Shown here piece by piece: positions 41,217-50,295 of a stretch of DNA of 64,000 nt (position 1 is its first letter; each line of letters begins with the position of its first letter). The stretch covers positions 1 through 64,000 of the forward strand of contig CAKQUX010000003.1 in assembly GCA_934277645.1 (NCBI GenBank), in the 5' to 3' direction. The translations under genes were made by a program, and so were the position numbers. Source of the stretch: an uncultured Clostridia bacterium. Its GTDB lineage: Bacteria > Bacillota > Clostridia > Christensenellales > CAG-917. The notes beneath the pieces are model-generated. The model was given only the letters and a program-made list of their open reading frames with translations. It was not told the origin of the DNA and ran no database searches.

Positions 41217-43049
41217 TTGGTCAGAGAAGATTTAAGAAACATTGCTATCATTGCTCACGTCGACCACGGCAAGACTACGCTTGTAGACGGAATGTTGAAG
41301 CAATCGGGAACATTCAGAGAAAATCAACAAGTCGAAACGAGAGTTATGGACAACAACGACTTAGAGCGTGAGCGTGGCATAACCATTTTGGCGAAGAATA
41401 CCGCAATTCATTATAAAGGTAAAAAGATAAACATTATCGATACCCCGGGACACGCCGATTTCGGTGGCGAAGTCGAGAGAGTTTTGAAAATGGTTTCGGG
41501 CGTTCTCCTTTTGGTCGACGCCGCCGAAGGCCCTATGCCGCAAACGAGATTTGTTTTGACAAAGGCAATAGAACTCGGACTTAAAATCATAATCGTTATA
41601 AACAAGATAGACAGACCCGACGCAAGACTTTCCGAGGTAGGGGACGAAGTGCTTGAATTGCTTTTGGAACTCAACGCAAACGACGAGCAGCTTTTTAGCC
41701 CTATCATATACTGTTCGGGCAGAAACGCAACCGCAACGCTCGATTACAACGTCGAAGGCAAAAATCTCGTACCGCTTTTCGACACTATATTGGATTATAT
41801 TGAACCGCCGTCAGGCGATGAAACGGGACCGTTGCAACTTCTTTGCTCGTCTATCGACTACAACGAATACGTAGGAAGAATCGGCATAGGCAAAATCGAA
41901 AGGGGACAAATCAAAGTCGGGCAAGAAGTTGCCATTTGCGATTATCACAATTCCGACGTTAATTATAAAGGCAGAGTGGTTTCGCTCTATCAAATAGAGG
42001 GTTTAAAGCGTGAACCTGTCGAAACGGCAAAAGTCGGCGACATAGTGTGTTTCTCGGGCATAGAGAATATAAAAATAGGAAACACGCTTTGCGCAACGTC
42101 GAATCCCGAACCTATTCCTTTTGTAAAGATTAGCGAACCGACGATTGAAATGACTTTCTCGGTCAACGATTCTCCTTTTGCAGGTCGTGAAGGAAAGTTT
42201 GTAACTTCCAGAAACTTGCGTGAAAGACTTTATCGCGAACTGTTAAAAGATATGTCGCTTAGAGTTGTCGATACCGACAGCACGGACAGCTTTAAGGTTT
42301 GCGGTCGTGGGGAAATGCACCTTTCAATTTTGATTGAAACCATGCGCCGTGAAGGTTACGAGTTTATGGTCGGACCGCCAAAAGTTTTGCTTAAAACTAT
42401 CGACGGCGTGACTTGCGAACCTATGGAGCATTTGTACGTTGACGTGCCGCAGATTTCAATGGGTGCGATTATGGAGAACATGGGCGTCAGAAAGGGCGAA
42501 CTTGTCACAATGGACGCCGTCGGCAACCGTATGCGTCTTGAATTCGTCGTTCCTGCAAGAAGTTTGTTCGGATTTAAAAACGAAATGCTTACGGCAACGA
42601 GAGGCGAGGGCATTATGAATACGTCGTTTGAAGGATATGCTCCGTTTAAAGGTGCAATCCCGAGAAGATTTACAGGTTCGCTCGTAGCGTTTGAGACGGG
42701 CGAAGCGGCAACGTACGGACTTTTCAATGCTCAGGAACGCGGCGTGCTTTTTATCGAGCCGCAAACTCCAGTTTACGAAGGTATGGTCGTCGGCTACTCG
42801 CCTAAAAACGAAGACCTCAGAGTCAACGTTTGCAAAAAGAAGCACGTCACAAATATGCGTGCGGCAGGCAGTGACGAAGCCCTAAGACTTAATCCTATCA
42901 AAAAAATGAGCCTTGAAGAAGCAATCGAATTTATTGCGGACGACGAACTTTTGGAAGTAACGCCGAAGAACATCAGAATAAGAAAAACTATTCTTGACGG
43001 AAGTCAAAGAATGAAACTTTTGATGAACGCAAGAAACGGCGAAAACTGA
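41217..43049 (+). CDS. typA: Ribosome-binding GTPase TypA/BipA
   Basis: A 610-aa translational GTPase. G1 AHVDHGKTT (13-21), DTPGHAD (G3), NKIDRP (G4), switch motif RERGITI, then domain 2 and the EF-G-like domains III and V, and the TypA-specific C-terminal domain ending with LTPKNIRIRK. Probably acts in 50S subunit assembly and stress adaptation. The start codon is TTG at 41217: AGAGGA lies 9 nt upstream and no ATG is available before the conserved REDLRNIAIIAHVDHG. Separated from the amidohydrolase by 4 nt. Confidence 0.96.
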   Translation: MVREDLRNIAIIAHVDHGKTTLVDGMLKQSGTFRENQQVETRVMDNNDLERERGITILAKNTAIHYKGKKINIIDTPGHADFGGEVERVLKMVSGVLLLVDAAEGPMPQTRFVLTKAIELGLKIIIVINKIDRPDARLSEVGDEVLELLLELNANDEQLFSPIIYCSGRNATATLDYNVEGKNLVPLFDTILDYIEPPSGDETGPLQLLCSSIDYNEYVGRIGIGKIERGQIKVGQEVAICDYHNSDVNYKGRVVSLYQIEGLKREPVETAKVGDIVCFSGIENIKIGNTLCATSNPEPIPFVKISEPTIEMTFSVNDSPFAGREGKFVTSRNLRERLYRELLKDMSLRVVDTDSTDSFKVCGRGEMHLSILIETMRREGYEFMVGPPKVLLKTIDGVTCEPMEHLYVDVPQISMGAIMENMGVRKGELVTMDAVGNRMRLEFVVPARSLFGFKNEMLTATRGEGIMNTSFEGYAPFKGAIPRRFTGSLVAFETGEAATYGLFNAQERGVLFIEPQTPVYEGMVVGYSPKNEDLRVNVCKKKHVTNMRAAGSDEALRLNPIKKMSLEEAIEFIADDELLEVTPKNIRIRKTILDGSQRMKLLMNARNGEN

Positions 43050-43117
43050 GGCAAAAACTAAGATGTTTAGCCGCTTGGCACAAATCTCGATAGCCTTGTT
43101 TTAATGAAATAGCATTT

Positions 43118-43147
43118 AAAGACGGAAATAAGTTTCCGTCTTTTTTT
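43118..43147 (+). terminator. Intrinsic terminator of typA
   Basis: AAAGACGGAAA / TTTCCGTCTTT stem with TAAG loop and a T-run. Confidence 0.92.
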
Positions 43148-43556
43148 GTTGTAAGAATCATAGAACGAGAGTTATTTAGAACATGAATTTATAAATCGTT
43201 TTGCTTAAACTTCGGATTTTAAAATAATGTTTTAAATATATATTGTTTATTTTATTTAATGGAAACAAAATAAAAAAAGTAAAATTGAGTTTGATATTTT
43301 TGAATAACAAGTGTATTTAAAGAACAAACATATTCAAAAGACAAATGTATTCAAAATATAAATGTAGTAAAAAACAAACATAAAAAACGTAAGTTAAATT
43401 TAGTTTGATATTCTTTGTAAAAACAGATTTAAAACAAACGTAAGATAAAACTTACGATAATAAGCGATAAATTTAACTTCGGTTAAGGCGAAAAACACTT
43501 TAAAAATAAAAAAGTCCGATATTTAAATAAAAAATTAAAATAAGTGCGTTATTTGT
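43148..43556. other. AT-rich intergenic region with worn short repeats
   Basis: About 400 nt. Between 43300 and 43480 there are five to seven worn copies of a ~20-nt unit with ACAAACATA, ACAAATGTAT or AAACAAACGTAAG. No gene was seen. The adhE promoter follows. Confidence 0.55.
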
Positions 43557-43585
43557 TTGACATAACTGCGGATAAATAGTATTAT
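43557..43585 (+). promoter_or_regulatory. Promoter of adhE
   Basis: -35 TTGACA (43557-43562), 17-nt spacer, -10 TATTAT (43580-43585). The leader to the ATG is about 165 nt, long enough for leader control. Confidence 0.75.
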
Positions 43586-43606
43586 ATCGATAAGAACTTA
43601 TCGATA
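43585..43606. promoter_or_regulatory. 22-bp palindrome at the adhE transcription start
   Basis: Arms TATCGATAAG and CTTATCGATA with a central AA; no mismatch. It begins at the last base of the -10 box and would cover the start point. It is not the usual TTGTGA-type Rex site. Regulator unknown. Confidence 0.65.
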
Positions 43607-43758
43607 ATTTTTTAACGGATATCGCATAGCGTTAAAATTAACGTTTAAATCGACTTATCTTTAAAACTTTGACGATAAGAACGAAACCGTATTGCATTTT
43701 AAACTTAAACGGGTTAAAATGTAATTGTTACTTTGAAAAACTTTTTAAGGAGAAATAT

Positions 43759-46359
43759 ATGACTAAAGATTTCATAGTAAATGATGAAGAAAGCCTTGAG
43801 AAATTGCTCAAATCGGTAAGGGAAGCGCAAAAGCAATTCGCAACCTACACGCAAGAGCAAGTCGATAAGATTTTCTTTGAAGCAGCAATGGCGGCAAACA
43901 AGATGAGAATTCCTCTTGCGAAAATGGCAGTCGCAGAAACAGGTATGGGTATAGTCGAAGATAAGGTTATCAAAAACCACTATGCTTCCGAATATATCTA
44001 CAACGCATATCGCAACACCAAAACTTGCGGCGTTATCGAAAAAGATTCCGCATTCGGCATTATGAAAATAGCCGAACCTATTGGTGTTTTGGCAGCAGTC
44101 GTTCCTACGACGAACCCGACGTCAACTGCAATCTTTAAATCACTTATCGCTTTAAAGACAAGAAACGGAATTATTTTCAGCCCGCACCCAAGAGCAAAGA
44201 AATGCACGATCGAAGCTGCCAGAATCGTTCTCGAAGCAGCTGTCAAAGCAGGCGCTCCTGAGGGCATTATCGGCTGGATCGACGAGCCTACGGTTGCTCT
44301 TTCGGCACTTATCATGAAAGAAGCAGACTGCACGCTTGCAACCGGCGGACCGGGCATGGTCAGATCGGCATACAGCAGCGGCAAACCTGCAGTAGGCGTT
44401 GGCGCAGGTAACACTCCTGCAATCGTTGACAGCACTGCAAACATCGAACTTGCGGCATCTTCGATTCTTCATTCGAAGACGTTCGACAACGGTATGATTT
44501 GCGCATCCGAACAATCGGTTATCGTTCTTAGCGACGTATACGACAAGTTCAAGAAAGAACTTCAAGCTCGCGGAGCATACTTCCTTAATGACGAACAAAA
44601 AGATATGGTCAGACACACCATTTTGATTAACGGTGCGTTGAACGCAAAAATAGTCGGACAATCGGCTTGCAAAATCGCAAACCTTTCGGGCTTCGATGCT
44701 CCTGAGGGAAGCAAGATTTTGGTCGGCGAAGTCGAAAGCGTCGATTTGTCGGAAGAATTCGCTCACGAAAAACTCAGCCCTGTTCTTGCTATGTACAAAG
44801 CAAAAGACTTTGACGACGCAGTCGCAAAGGCAGGACAACTTATTGCAGACGGCGGCTACGGACATACTTCGTCTATCTATATCAACACTCTCACCGAAGG
44901 CGAAAAACTTGCAAAGTGGGAAAGAAATATGAAGACCTGCCGTTGCCTTATCAATACTCCTTCTTCGCAAGGCGGTATCGGTGACCTTTACAACTTCAAA
45001 CTTAAACCTTCTCTTACGCTCGGTTGCGGAAGCTGGGGCGGAAACAGCGTCAGCGAAAACGTCGGCGTCAAGCACTTAATCAATATTAAAACGGTTGCAG
45101 AAAGGAGAGAGAATATGTTGTGGTTCAGAGCACCATCTAAGGTTTATTTAAAGAAAGGCTGCTTGCCTGTTGCTCTTGACGAATTGAAGACCGTTATGGG
45201 CAAGAAAAAAGCATTTATCGTAACAGACAGTTTCTTGTATAACAACGGATATACAAAGCCAATCACCGAAAAACTCGATGAAATGGGCATTCAACACACG
45301 ACGTTCTTCAACGTTGCTCCGGACCCGACGCTTGCATGCGCAAAGGAAGGCGCGGAACAAATGAAGGCTTTCCAACCTGACTGCATTATCGCGCTCGGCG
45401 GTGGTTCTGCTATGGACGCAGGCAAGATCATGTGGGTTCTTTATGAACATCCTGAAGTCAACTTCATGGACCTTGCAATGCGCTTTATGGATATCAGAAA
45501 GAGAGTTTACACCTTCCCTAAGATGGGCGAAAAGGCATTCTTTATCGCAATTCCTACATCGGCAGGTACAGGTTCCGAAGTTACGCCGTTCGCAGTTATC
45601 ACCGATGAAAAGTCGGGAGTCAAGTATCCTCTTGCAGACTACGAACTTATGCCGAACATGGCAATCGTCGACGCAGACGTTATGATGAACGCACCTAAGG
45701 GCTTGACCGCCGCATCGGGTATCGACGCCGTAACGCACGCTCTTGAAGCTATCGCGTCTATGATGGCAACCGACTATACCGACGCTCTTGCTCTTAAAGC
45801 TCTTAAAGTTATTTTCGAGTTCTTGCCAAAAGCATACGACAACGGTCCTAACGACGCGGAAGCTCGTGAAAAAATGGGTAACGCCGCTACTATGGCAGGT
45901 ATGGCTTTCGCTAACGCATTCCTCGGTGTTTGCCACTCCATGGCTCACAAACTCGGCGCATTCTATCACATTCCTCACGGCGTAGCAAACGCTCTTATGA
46001 TTGACGAAGTATTGCGCTTCAATGCTGCCGAAGTCCCTGTAAAGATGGGTACCTTCCCACAATACGACCATCCGAAGACTTTGAGAAGATATGCAGAAGT
46101 TGCAGAGTATCTCGGAATTAAGGGTAAAAACGATGAAGAAAAACTTAACAACCTTATCAAAGCTATCGACGAACTCAAAGAGAGAGTCGGCATAAAGAAG
46201 ACAATCAAAGATTACGGCATCGACGAAAAAGAATTCTTGGAACGTCTTGACGAAATGACCGAACAAGCATTCGACGACCAATGCACGGGCGCAAACCCGA
46301 GATATCCGCTTATGTCGGAAATTAAGCAAATGTATCTTAATGCCTACTATGGCAAATAA
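43759..46359 (+). CDS. adhE: Bifunctional acetaldehyde-CoA/alcohol dehydrogenase AdhE
   Basis: A 866-aa two-domain enzyme that reduces acetyl-CoA through acetaldehyde to ethanol and re-oxidises NADH in fermentation. Residues 1-440 are the aldehyde dehydrogenase part with the active Cys in DNGMICASEQSVIV; residues 450-866 are an iron-dependent alcohol dehydrogenase with GGGSAMDAGKIMW, and metal ligands in GIDAVTHALEA, CHSMAHKLG and HIPHGVANA. The ATG at 43759 with AGGAG upstream is taken; a 30-codon extension to 43669 has no RBS. Its promoter carries a 22-bp palindrome. A small kinase gene follows after 10 nt. Confidence 0.97.
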   Translation: MTKDFIVNDEESLEKLLKSVREAQKQFATYTQEQVDKIFFEAAMAANKMRIPLAKMAVAETGMGIVEDKVIKNHYASEYIYNAYRNTKTCGVIEKDSAFGIMKIAEPIGVLAAVVPTTNPTSTAIFKSLIALKTRNGIIFSPHPRAKKCTIEAARIVLEAAVKAGAPEGIIGWIDEPTVALSALIMKEADCTLATGGPGMVRSAYSSGKPAVGVGAGNTPAIVDSTANIELAASSILHSKTFDNGMICASEQSVIVLSDVYDKFKKELQARGAYFLNDEQKDMVRHTILINGALNAKIVGQSACKIANLSGFDAPEGSKILVGEVESVDLSEEFAHEKLSPVLAMYKAKDFDDAVAKAGQLIADGGYGHTSSIYINTLTEGEKLAKWERNMKTCRCLINTPSSQGGIGDLYNFKLKPSLTLGCGSWGGNSVSENVGVKHLINIKTVAERRENMLWFRAPSKVYLKKGCLPVALDELKTVMGKKKAFIVTDSFLYNNGYTKPITEKLDEMGIQHTTFFNVAPDPTLACAKEGAEQMKAFQPDCIIALGGGSAMDAGKIMWVLYEHPEVNFMDLAMRFMDIRKRVYTFPKMGEKAFFIAIPTSAGTGSEVTPFAVITDEKSGVKYPLADYELMPNMAIVDADVMMNAPKGLTAASGIDAVTHALEAIASMMATDYTDALALKALKVIFEFLPKAYDNGPNDAEAREKMGNAATMAGMAFANAFLGVCHSMAHKLGAFYHIPHGVANALMIDEVLRFNAAEVPVKMGTFPQYDHPKTLRRYAEVAEYLGIKGKNDEEKLNNLIKAIDELKERVGIKKTIKDYGIDEKEFLERLDEMTEQAFDDQCTGANPRYPLMSEIKQMYLNAYYGK

Positions 46360-46369
46360 GGAGGGAATT

Positions 46370-47110
46370 ATGGAAAAGTTAGCCGAAAGAAAACACAAGG
46401 TTATTTACCGTGACGGCGACAGAGTAGTTAAAGTATTCGATTCGGAATTTAAAAAGTCGGATATCTTCAACGAAGTTTTGAATCAATCGAGAGTTGAAGA
46501 AACCGGTCTTGATATTCCTGCAATCGAAGAAGTCAAAAAGATTGACGGAAAATGGGCTATCGAAATGACCTACATTCCGGGCAAGACGCTTCAACAGCTT
46601 ATGGCGGAAAACCCTAAAAAGGAAGACGAATATCTTGAAATGTTCGTTGACCTTCAAATGAAGATGCACACCTTTAAGGTTCCTCTTCTCAACAAGCTCA
46701 AGGACAAGATGGACAGAAAGATTTCCGAAAGCGACCTTGACGCAACCATAAGATACGAACTTCACACAAGACTTAACGGTATGCCTAAACACAACAAACT
46801 TTGCCACGGCGACTTTAACCCGTCAAACGTCATCGTCACTCCGGAAGGAAAGACGTACGTCATCGACTGGTCACACGCAACGCAAGGAAACGCATCGGCA
46901 GACGTTGCAAGAACTTATCTTCTTTTCAAACTCGAAGGTAAAGACGAACTTGCCGAAAAGTATCTAAAACTTTTCTGCAAAAAGAGTGACACTGCGGTTC
47001 AATACGTTAAAAACTGGTTGCCTATCGTTGCCGCATCTCAATCGGTCAAAGGCAAACCTGAAGAACGTGAATTCCTGCTCAAATGGGTGGACGTAGTTCA
47101 ATTTGAATAA
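46370..47110 (+). CDS. Aminoglycoside/choline-kinase-like phosphotransferase
   Basis: A 246-aa APH-fold kinase. N lobe: KVIYRDGDRVVKVFD (9-23) and a beta3-type lysine; IEMTYIPGKTLQQLM is the hinge. The catalytic loop CHGDFNPSNVIVTPEG (~144-159) and the DFG-like VIDWSHATQGNASADVARTYLL (~163-184) are complete. It resembles the TIGR02172 paralogue family of unknown substrate. The ATG at 46370 has AAGGAGGG 6 nt upstream, 10 nt after adhE. Co-transcription with adhE is likely; a metabolic link is not obvious. A terminator follows. Confidence 0.85.
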   Translation: MEKLAERKHKVIYRDGDRVVKVFDSEFKKSDIFNEVLNQSRVEETGLDIPAIEEVKKIDGKWAIEMTYIPGKTLQQLMAENPKKEDEYLEMFVDLQMKMHTFKVPLLNKLKDKMDRKISESDLDATIRYELHTRLNGMPKHNKLCHGDFNPSNVIVTPEGKTYVIDWSHATQGNASADVARTYLLFKLEGKDELAEKYLKLFCKKSDTAVQYVKNWLPIVAASQSVKGKPEEREFLLKWVDVVQFE

Positions 47111-47126
47111 TTAAAACTATTCATTA

Positions 47127-47161
47127 AAAGCGGAGTTGCGTTTGTAATTCCGCTTTTTTTT
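47127..47161 (+). terminator. Terminator that abuts the RBS of the next gene
   Basis: AAAAGCGGA / TCCGCTTTT stem with a ~14-nt loop and T-run. GGAGG starts right after the T-run, so the RBS of the ferredoxin-like gene sits at the edge of the hairpin. Confidence 0.75.
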
Positions 47162-47171
47162 GGAGGAAGAT

Positions 47172-47417
47172 ATGAAACTCAGTATTTGTGTCGGCAGTAG
47201 CTGTCACCTTAAAGGCTCGTATGAAGTCATTGAAAAATTAAAGCAAATCGTAAAGACGTACGGCGTTGAAGACAAACTCGAACTTTGCGCAAGTTTTTGC
47301 CTTGGACATTGCAGCGACGGCGTTTCGGCAAAGCTCGACGAAGAGCTTATAACGGGGCTCAATCCTAATAACGTCGAAGATATCTTTTTGGAACAAATAA
47401 TGCCAAAAATAAAATAA
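47172..47417 (+). CDS. Thioredoxin-like [2Fe-2S] ferredoxin (HymA/NuoE-like)
   Basis: An 81-aa protein of the thioredoxin-like [2Fe-2S] fold, as in the N-terminal subunit of electron-bifurcating hydrogenases. Cys6 and Cys11 (C-x4-C, ICVGSSCHLKG) and Cys43 and Cys47 (C-x3-C, FCLGHC) match the family ligands, with an extra Cys39. Length is shorter than NuoE (about 160) because the N-terminal helical part is absent. The ATG at 47172 has GGAGGAAG upstream. First gene of a four-gene operon with HydS-like sensor, SpoIIE-type phosphatase and [FeFe] hydrogenase; it probably carries electrons to or from these. Confidence 0.85.
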   Translation: MKLSICVGSSCHLKGSYEVIEKLKQIVKTYGVEDKLELCASFCLGHCSDGVSAKLDEELITGLNPNNVEDIFLEQIMPKIK

Positions 47418-47441
47418 TGTGTAGTTTAAAGGAGATGCTTA

Positions 47442-49127
47442 ATGAGCTATCTTGATTTTAAACCGGCAAGTTGTAAAAACTGCTATAAATGTTTGCGTGA
47501 ATGTCCCGTAAAGGCTATCAGAATCACCAATCATCAAGCGAAAATCATTGACGAAAGATGTATTCTTTGCGGAACGTGTACGGGCGTATGTCCGCAAAAC
47601 GCAAAAATAGTTCACAGCGAATCGGAAGTCGTTGAAAATCTTTTGAAAAGCGGAGACAAAATTGTGGCGTCGGTTGCGCCGTCATTTGTTTCGAGTTTCG
47701 GAGTAAACGACTTTTCGGTCATGCAAATCGCGCTCGGAAAACTCGGCTTTGCTTATTCCGAAGAGACGGCAGTCGGCGCGAATCTTGTTGTGGAAGAATA
47801 TAAAAAGCTTCTTAAAGAGGGCAAGTATAAAAACTTTATAACTTCCGCATGTCCGTCTGTGAACAGACTGATTCAGGAATATTATCCAAACGCTTTGCCG
47901 TATCTTGCAAACGTGGATTCACCTATGCTTGCACACGCAAAATTGCTTAAAAAACAATTTCCGACGGCAAAAATAGTCTTTATAGGACCTTGTATCGCAA
48001 AGAAAAAGGAAGCGGCGGAATCGGGCATAATCGACGCCGTGTTGACGTATGAAGACCTTAAAGGCTTGTTTGAAAAGAATAAAATAAATTTGACGCAGAC
48101 TGCAAAACTGTCTGTTTCGAAACAGGGAGTCGGCGAAAACAAAGCAAAGTTTTTCCCGATAAGTCGCGGCATTATCAAATCGTTTGACGAACTTCCGTTA
48201 GGGTATGAATACGTTGCAATCGACGGCGTACAAAAGTGTATGGACATTCTTGAAAGCGTCGATACGTTGAGCGGAATGTTTTTGGAACTTAACGCTTGCG
48301 AATATGCGTGCGTGAAAGGTCCTTGCAGTCTTACCAGCGCGGAAGGCGCGATTAAAGCCAACGCCGACATAAGAAAGTACGCGACAAAGGGCGGTGACAA
48401 ATGGCTTACGGTGGACGGAAAGGGAATAGACATAAGTCAATTCTATCCGAGAATCAAACCGCTCGGAAGCGCGTTTACCGAAAAGGATATAAAAGCGGTG
48501 CTGGCGCAAACAGGCAAATTTAAAAAGGAAGACGAACTTAACTGCGGCGCTTGCGGATATCGTACTTGCCGCGAAAAGGCGTGGGCGGTTTTAAACGGCT
48601 TTGCCGAGTCCGATATGTGCGTCCCTTATATGCGCGACCGTGCCGAAACAATGTCGTACGAAATCATTCAAAACAGTCCTAACGGCATTATCGTCGTTGA
48701 CTTCGACCTTAAAATCATCGAAGTATCGAAAAAGGCGAGAGAGTTGTTCGGTATTTCGGGCGACGTAAAGGGAAGAGATTTGGTAGATTTTATAAATCCG
48801 ACCGAATACTTGCTTGCGTCGACGGGCAAGAAGTTCTTTACGCACGAACGCTTGACAATAGGCGAAAAAATCGTAGAACTCAGCGTTATCGTTTTGTCGG
48901 AACAAAAAGTTATGTTCGGAATGTATACGGACATCACCGAACAAACTAATGCGGACAAAAAACTCGAAAAGATGCGTCTCGACACCATTGCAACGACCGA
49001 CGAGGTTATTCAGAAACAAATGAGAGTAGCGCAAGAAATCGCTTCGCTTTTGGGCGAAACTACGGCGGAGTCGAAAGTGGCTTTGTTGAAGCTTAAAGCG
49101 GCTTTGCTCGAAACACACGAGGACTAA
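47442..49127 (+). CDS. Sensory [FeFe]-hydrogenase-like protein with PAS domain (HydS type, group C)
   Basis: A 561-aa protein. Residues 8-55: two [4Fe-4S] ferredoxin clusters (CKNCYKCLREC, CILCGTCTGVC). Residues 75-300: H-cluster domain. The first loop reads TSACPS (133-138) where catalytic enzymes have TSCCPxW, so the proton-relay Cys is Ala while the cluster ligand Cys137 is kept; second loop GPCIAKK (Cys184); third loop Cys286/Cys290. The Ala substitution is known in sensory group C HydS proteins. Residues 366-395: a further 4Fe-4S domain (CGACGYRTC). Residues 404-500: PAS domain, then a coiled tail. It likely senses H2 or redox state and signals to the adjacent phosphatase. Start ATG 25 nt after the ferredoxin gene; RBS AAGGAG. 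Confidence 0.9.
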   Translation: MSYLDFKPASCKNCYKCLRECPVKAIRITNHQAKIIDERCILCGTCTGVCPQNAKIVHSESEVVENLLKSGDKIVASVAPSFVSSFGVNDFSVMQIALGKLGFAYSEETAVGANLVVEEYKKLLKEGKYKNFITSACPSVNRLIQEYYPNALPYLANVDSPMLAHAKLLKKQFPTAKIVFIGPCIAKKKEAAESGIIDAVLTYEDLKGLFEKNKINLTQTAKLSVSKQGVGENKAKFFPISRGIIKSFDELPLGYEYVAIDGVQKCMDILESVDTLSGMFLELNACEYACVKGPCSLTSAEGAIKANADIRKYATKGGDKWLTVDGKGIDISQFYPRIKPLGSAFTEKDIKAVLAQTGKFKKEDELNCGACGYRTCREKAWAVLNGFAESDMCVPYMRDRAETMSYEIIQNSPNGIIVVDFDLKIIEVSKKARELFGISGDVKGRDLVDFINPTEYLLASTGKKFFTHERLTIGEKIVELSVIVLSEQKVMFGMYTDITEQTNADKKLEKMRLDTIATTDEVIQKQMRVAQEIASLLGETTAESKVALLKLKAALLETHED

Positions 49128-50288
49128 ATGGGACTTATCATTGAAAGCGGTTATACGTCGATAAACAAAGCGGGCGAAGAGCTTTGCGGCGACAACGTTG
49201 CCATAACCAAAAACGGCAAATATACAACGCTTGTTTTGGCGGACGGTTTAGGCAGCGGCGTTAAGGCAAACATTTTGTCCATTTTGACGTCGAAAATTCT
49301 TTGCACGATGATGGCGAACGAAATTTCGATGGAAGACTGTATCGAAACGATAATCAGCACTCTTCCCGTTTGTAAGGTAAGAGGCGTTGCTTATTCGACG
49401 TTCAGCGCAATCCATATCGACGACGACGGCAAAGGATATATGTTTGAATTTGACAATCCCGAAGCGATTTATTATCACGACGGAAAGTGCCAAAGTTTTG
49501 ACAGACAAATGCTCGAAATTTGCGGCAAGAAAGTTTACAAGACAGAGCTTAATCTTGTCGACGGCGATTACATAATCACTATGAGCGACGGCGTACCTCA
49601 TTCGGGCGTCGGAATGCTTTTGAATTTCGGCTGGCAAAGAAAAGAGATTATGGACTATCTCGACAGAGAGATAAAACCTAATATGTCGGCTAAATGTGTT
49701 GCATGTATGCTTACGTCTGCCTGTAATGACTTGTATCTTGCAAAACCGGGAGACGACACTACGGTTGCTGCAATTAAATTCCGTGACGAAGTTATCGTCG
49801 ATATGATGGTAGGACCGCCTGTAGATAAGTCGAGCGACGATTTTTATCTTCAAAGGTTTATGGCGGGTGACGGAAAGAAAGTCGTTTGCGGAGGCACAAG
49901 TTCGCAAATCGTGGCGAGATATTTGCACGAAGATATCCAAACGACGCTTGATTTCCCTGACCCCGAAGTTCCGCCTATCGCATATATAAAGGGCATCGAC
50001 GTTACGACGGAAGGCGTACTTACGATAAGAAAACTTCTTAAATTGTCGGAAGACTATATGTCAAGCAGCAATCTTAATCCTAAGCATTATGAGGCAAAGG
50101 ACGGCGCTTCGCTTCTTGCCGATATGCTTTTTGTAAAGGCAACGCACGTCAATTTTTACGTCGGACAAAGCGTAAACGTCGCTCATCAAGGATTGCCTAT
50201 CGACACTACGATGAAGCTCAAATTGATTGAGAAACTCGCAAAAAATCTTCAAACGATGGGAAAGACCGTCGAACTGAATTATGACTGA
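49128..50288 (+). CDS. SpoIIE-like PP2C protein phosphatase
   Basis: A 386-aa serine/threonine phosphatase of the SpoIIE/RsbU kind: residues 17-45 have the metal-binding LADGLGSG block (residues 38-45), a middle YSTFSAIHID strand, and ITMSDGVPHSGVG (~149-161); PGDDTTVAAIKF (~207) provides the last acidic metal ligands. The C-terminal ~150 residues (GKKVVCGGTSSQIVARYLH onward) are of unknown type. The ATG directly follows the HydS stop with GAGG inside the upstream gene, so translation is coupled. In group C hydrogenase operons PP2C partners are common, suggesting that hydrogenase sensing controls dephosphorylation of an unknown protein. Confidence 0.88.
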   Translation: MGLIIESGYTSINKAGEELCGDNVAITKNGKYTTLVLADGLGSGVKANILSILTSKILCTMMANEISMEDCIETIISTLPVCKVRGVAYSTFSAIHIDDDGKGYMFEFDNPEAIYYHDGKCQSFDRQMLEICGKKVYKTELNLVDGDYIITMSDGVPHSGVGMLLNFGWQRKEIMDYLDREIKPNMSAKCVACMLTSACNDLYLAKPGDDTTVAAIKFRDEVIVDMMVGPPVDKSSDDFYLQRFMAGDGKKVVCGGTSSQIVARYLHEDIQTTLDFPDPEVPPIAYIKGIDVTTEGVLTIRKLLKLSEDYMSSSNLNPKHYEAKDGASLLADMLFVKATHVNFYVGQSVNVAHQGLPIDTTMKLKLIEKLAKNLQTMGKTVELNYD

Positions 50289-50295
50289 GGTTGGT

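Noticed and set aside
43585..43606. Rex operator upstream of adhE
   Set aside because: The palindrome TATCGATAAG/CTTATCGATA lacks the TTGTGA/TCACAA ends of Rex sites; another regulator is more likely.
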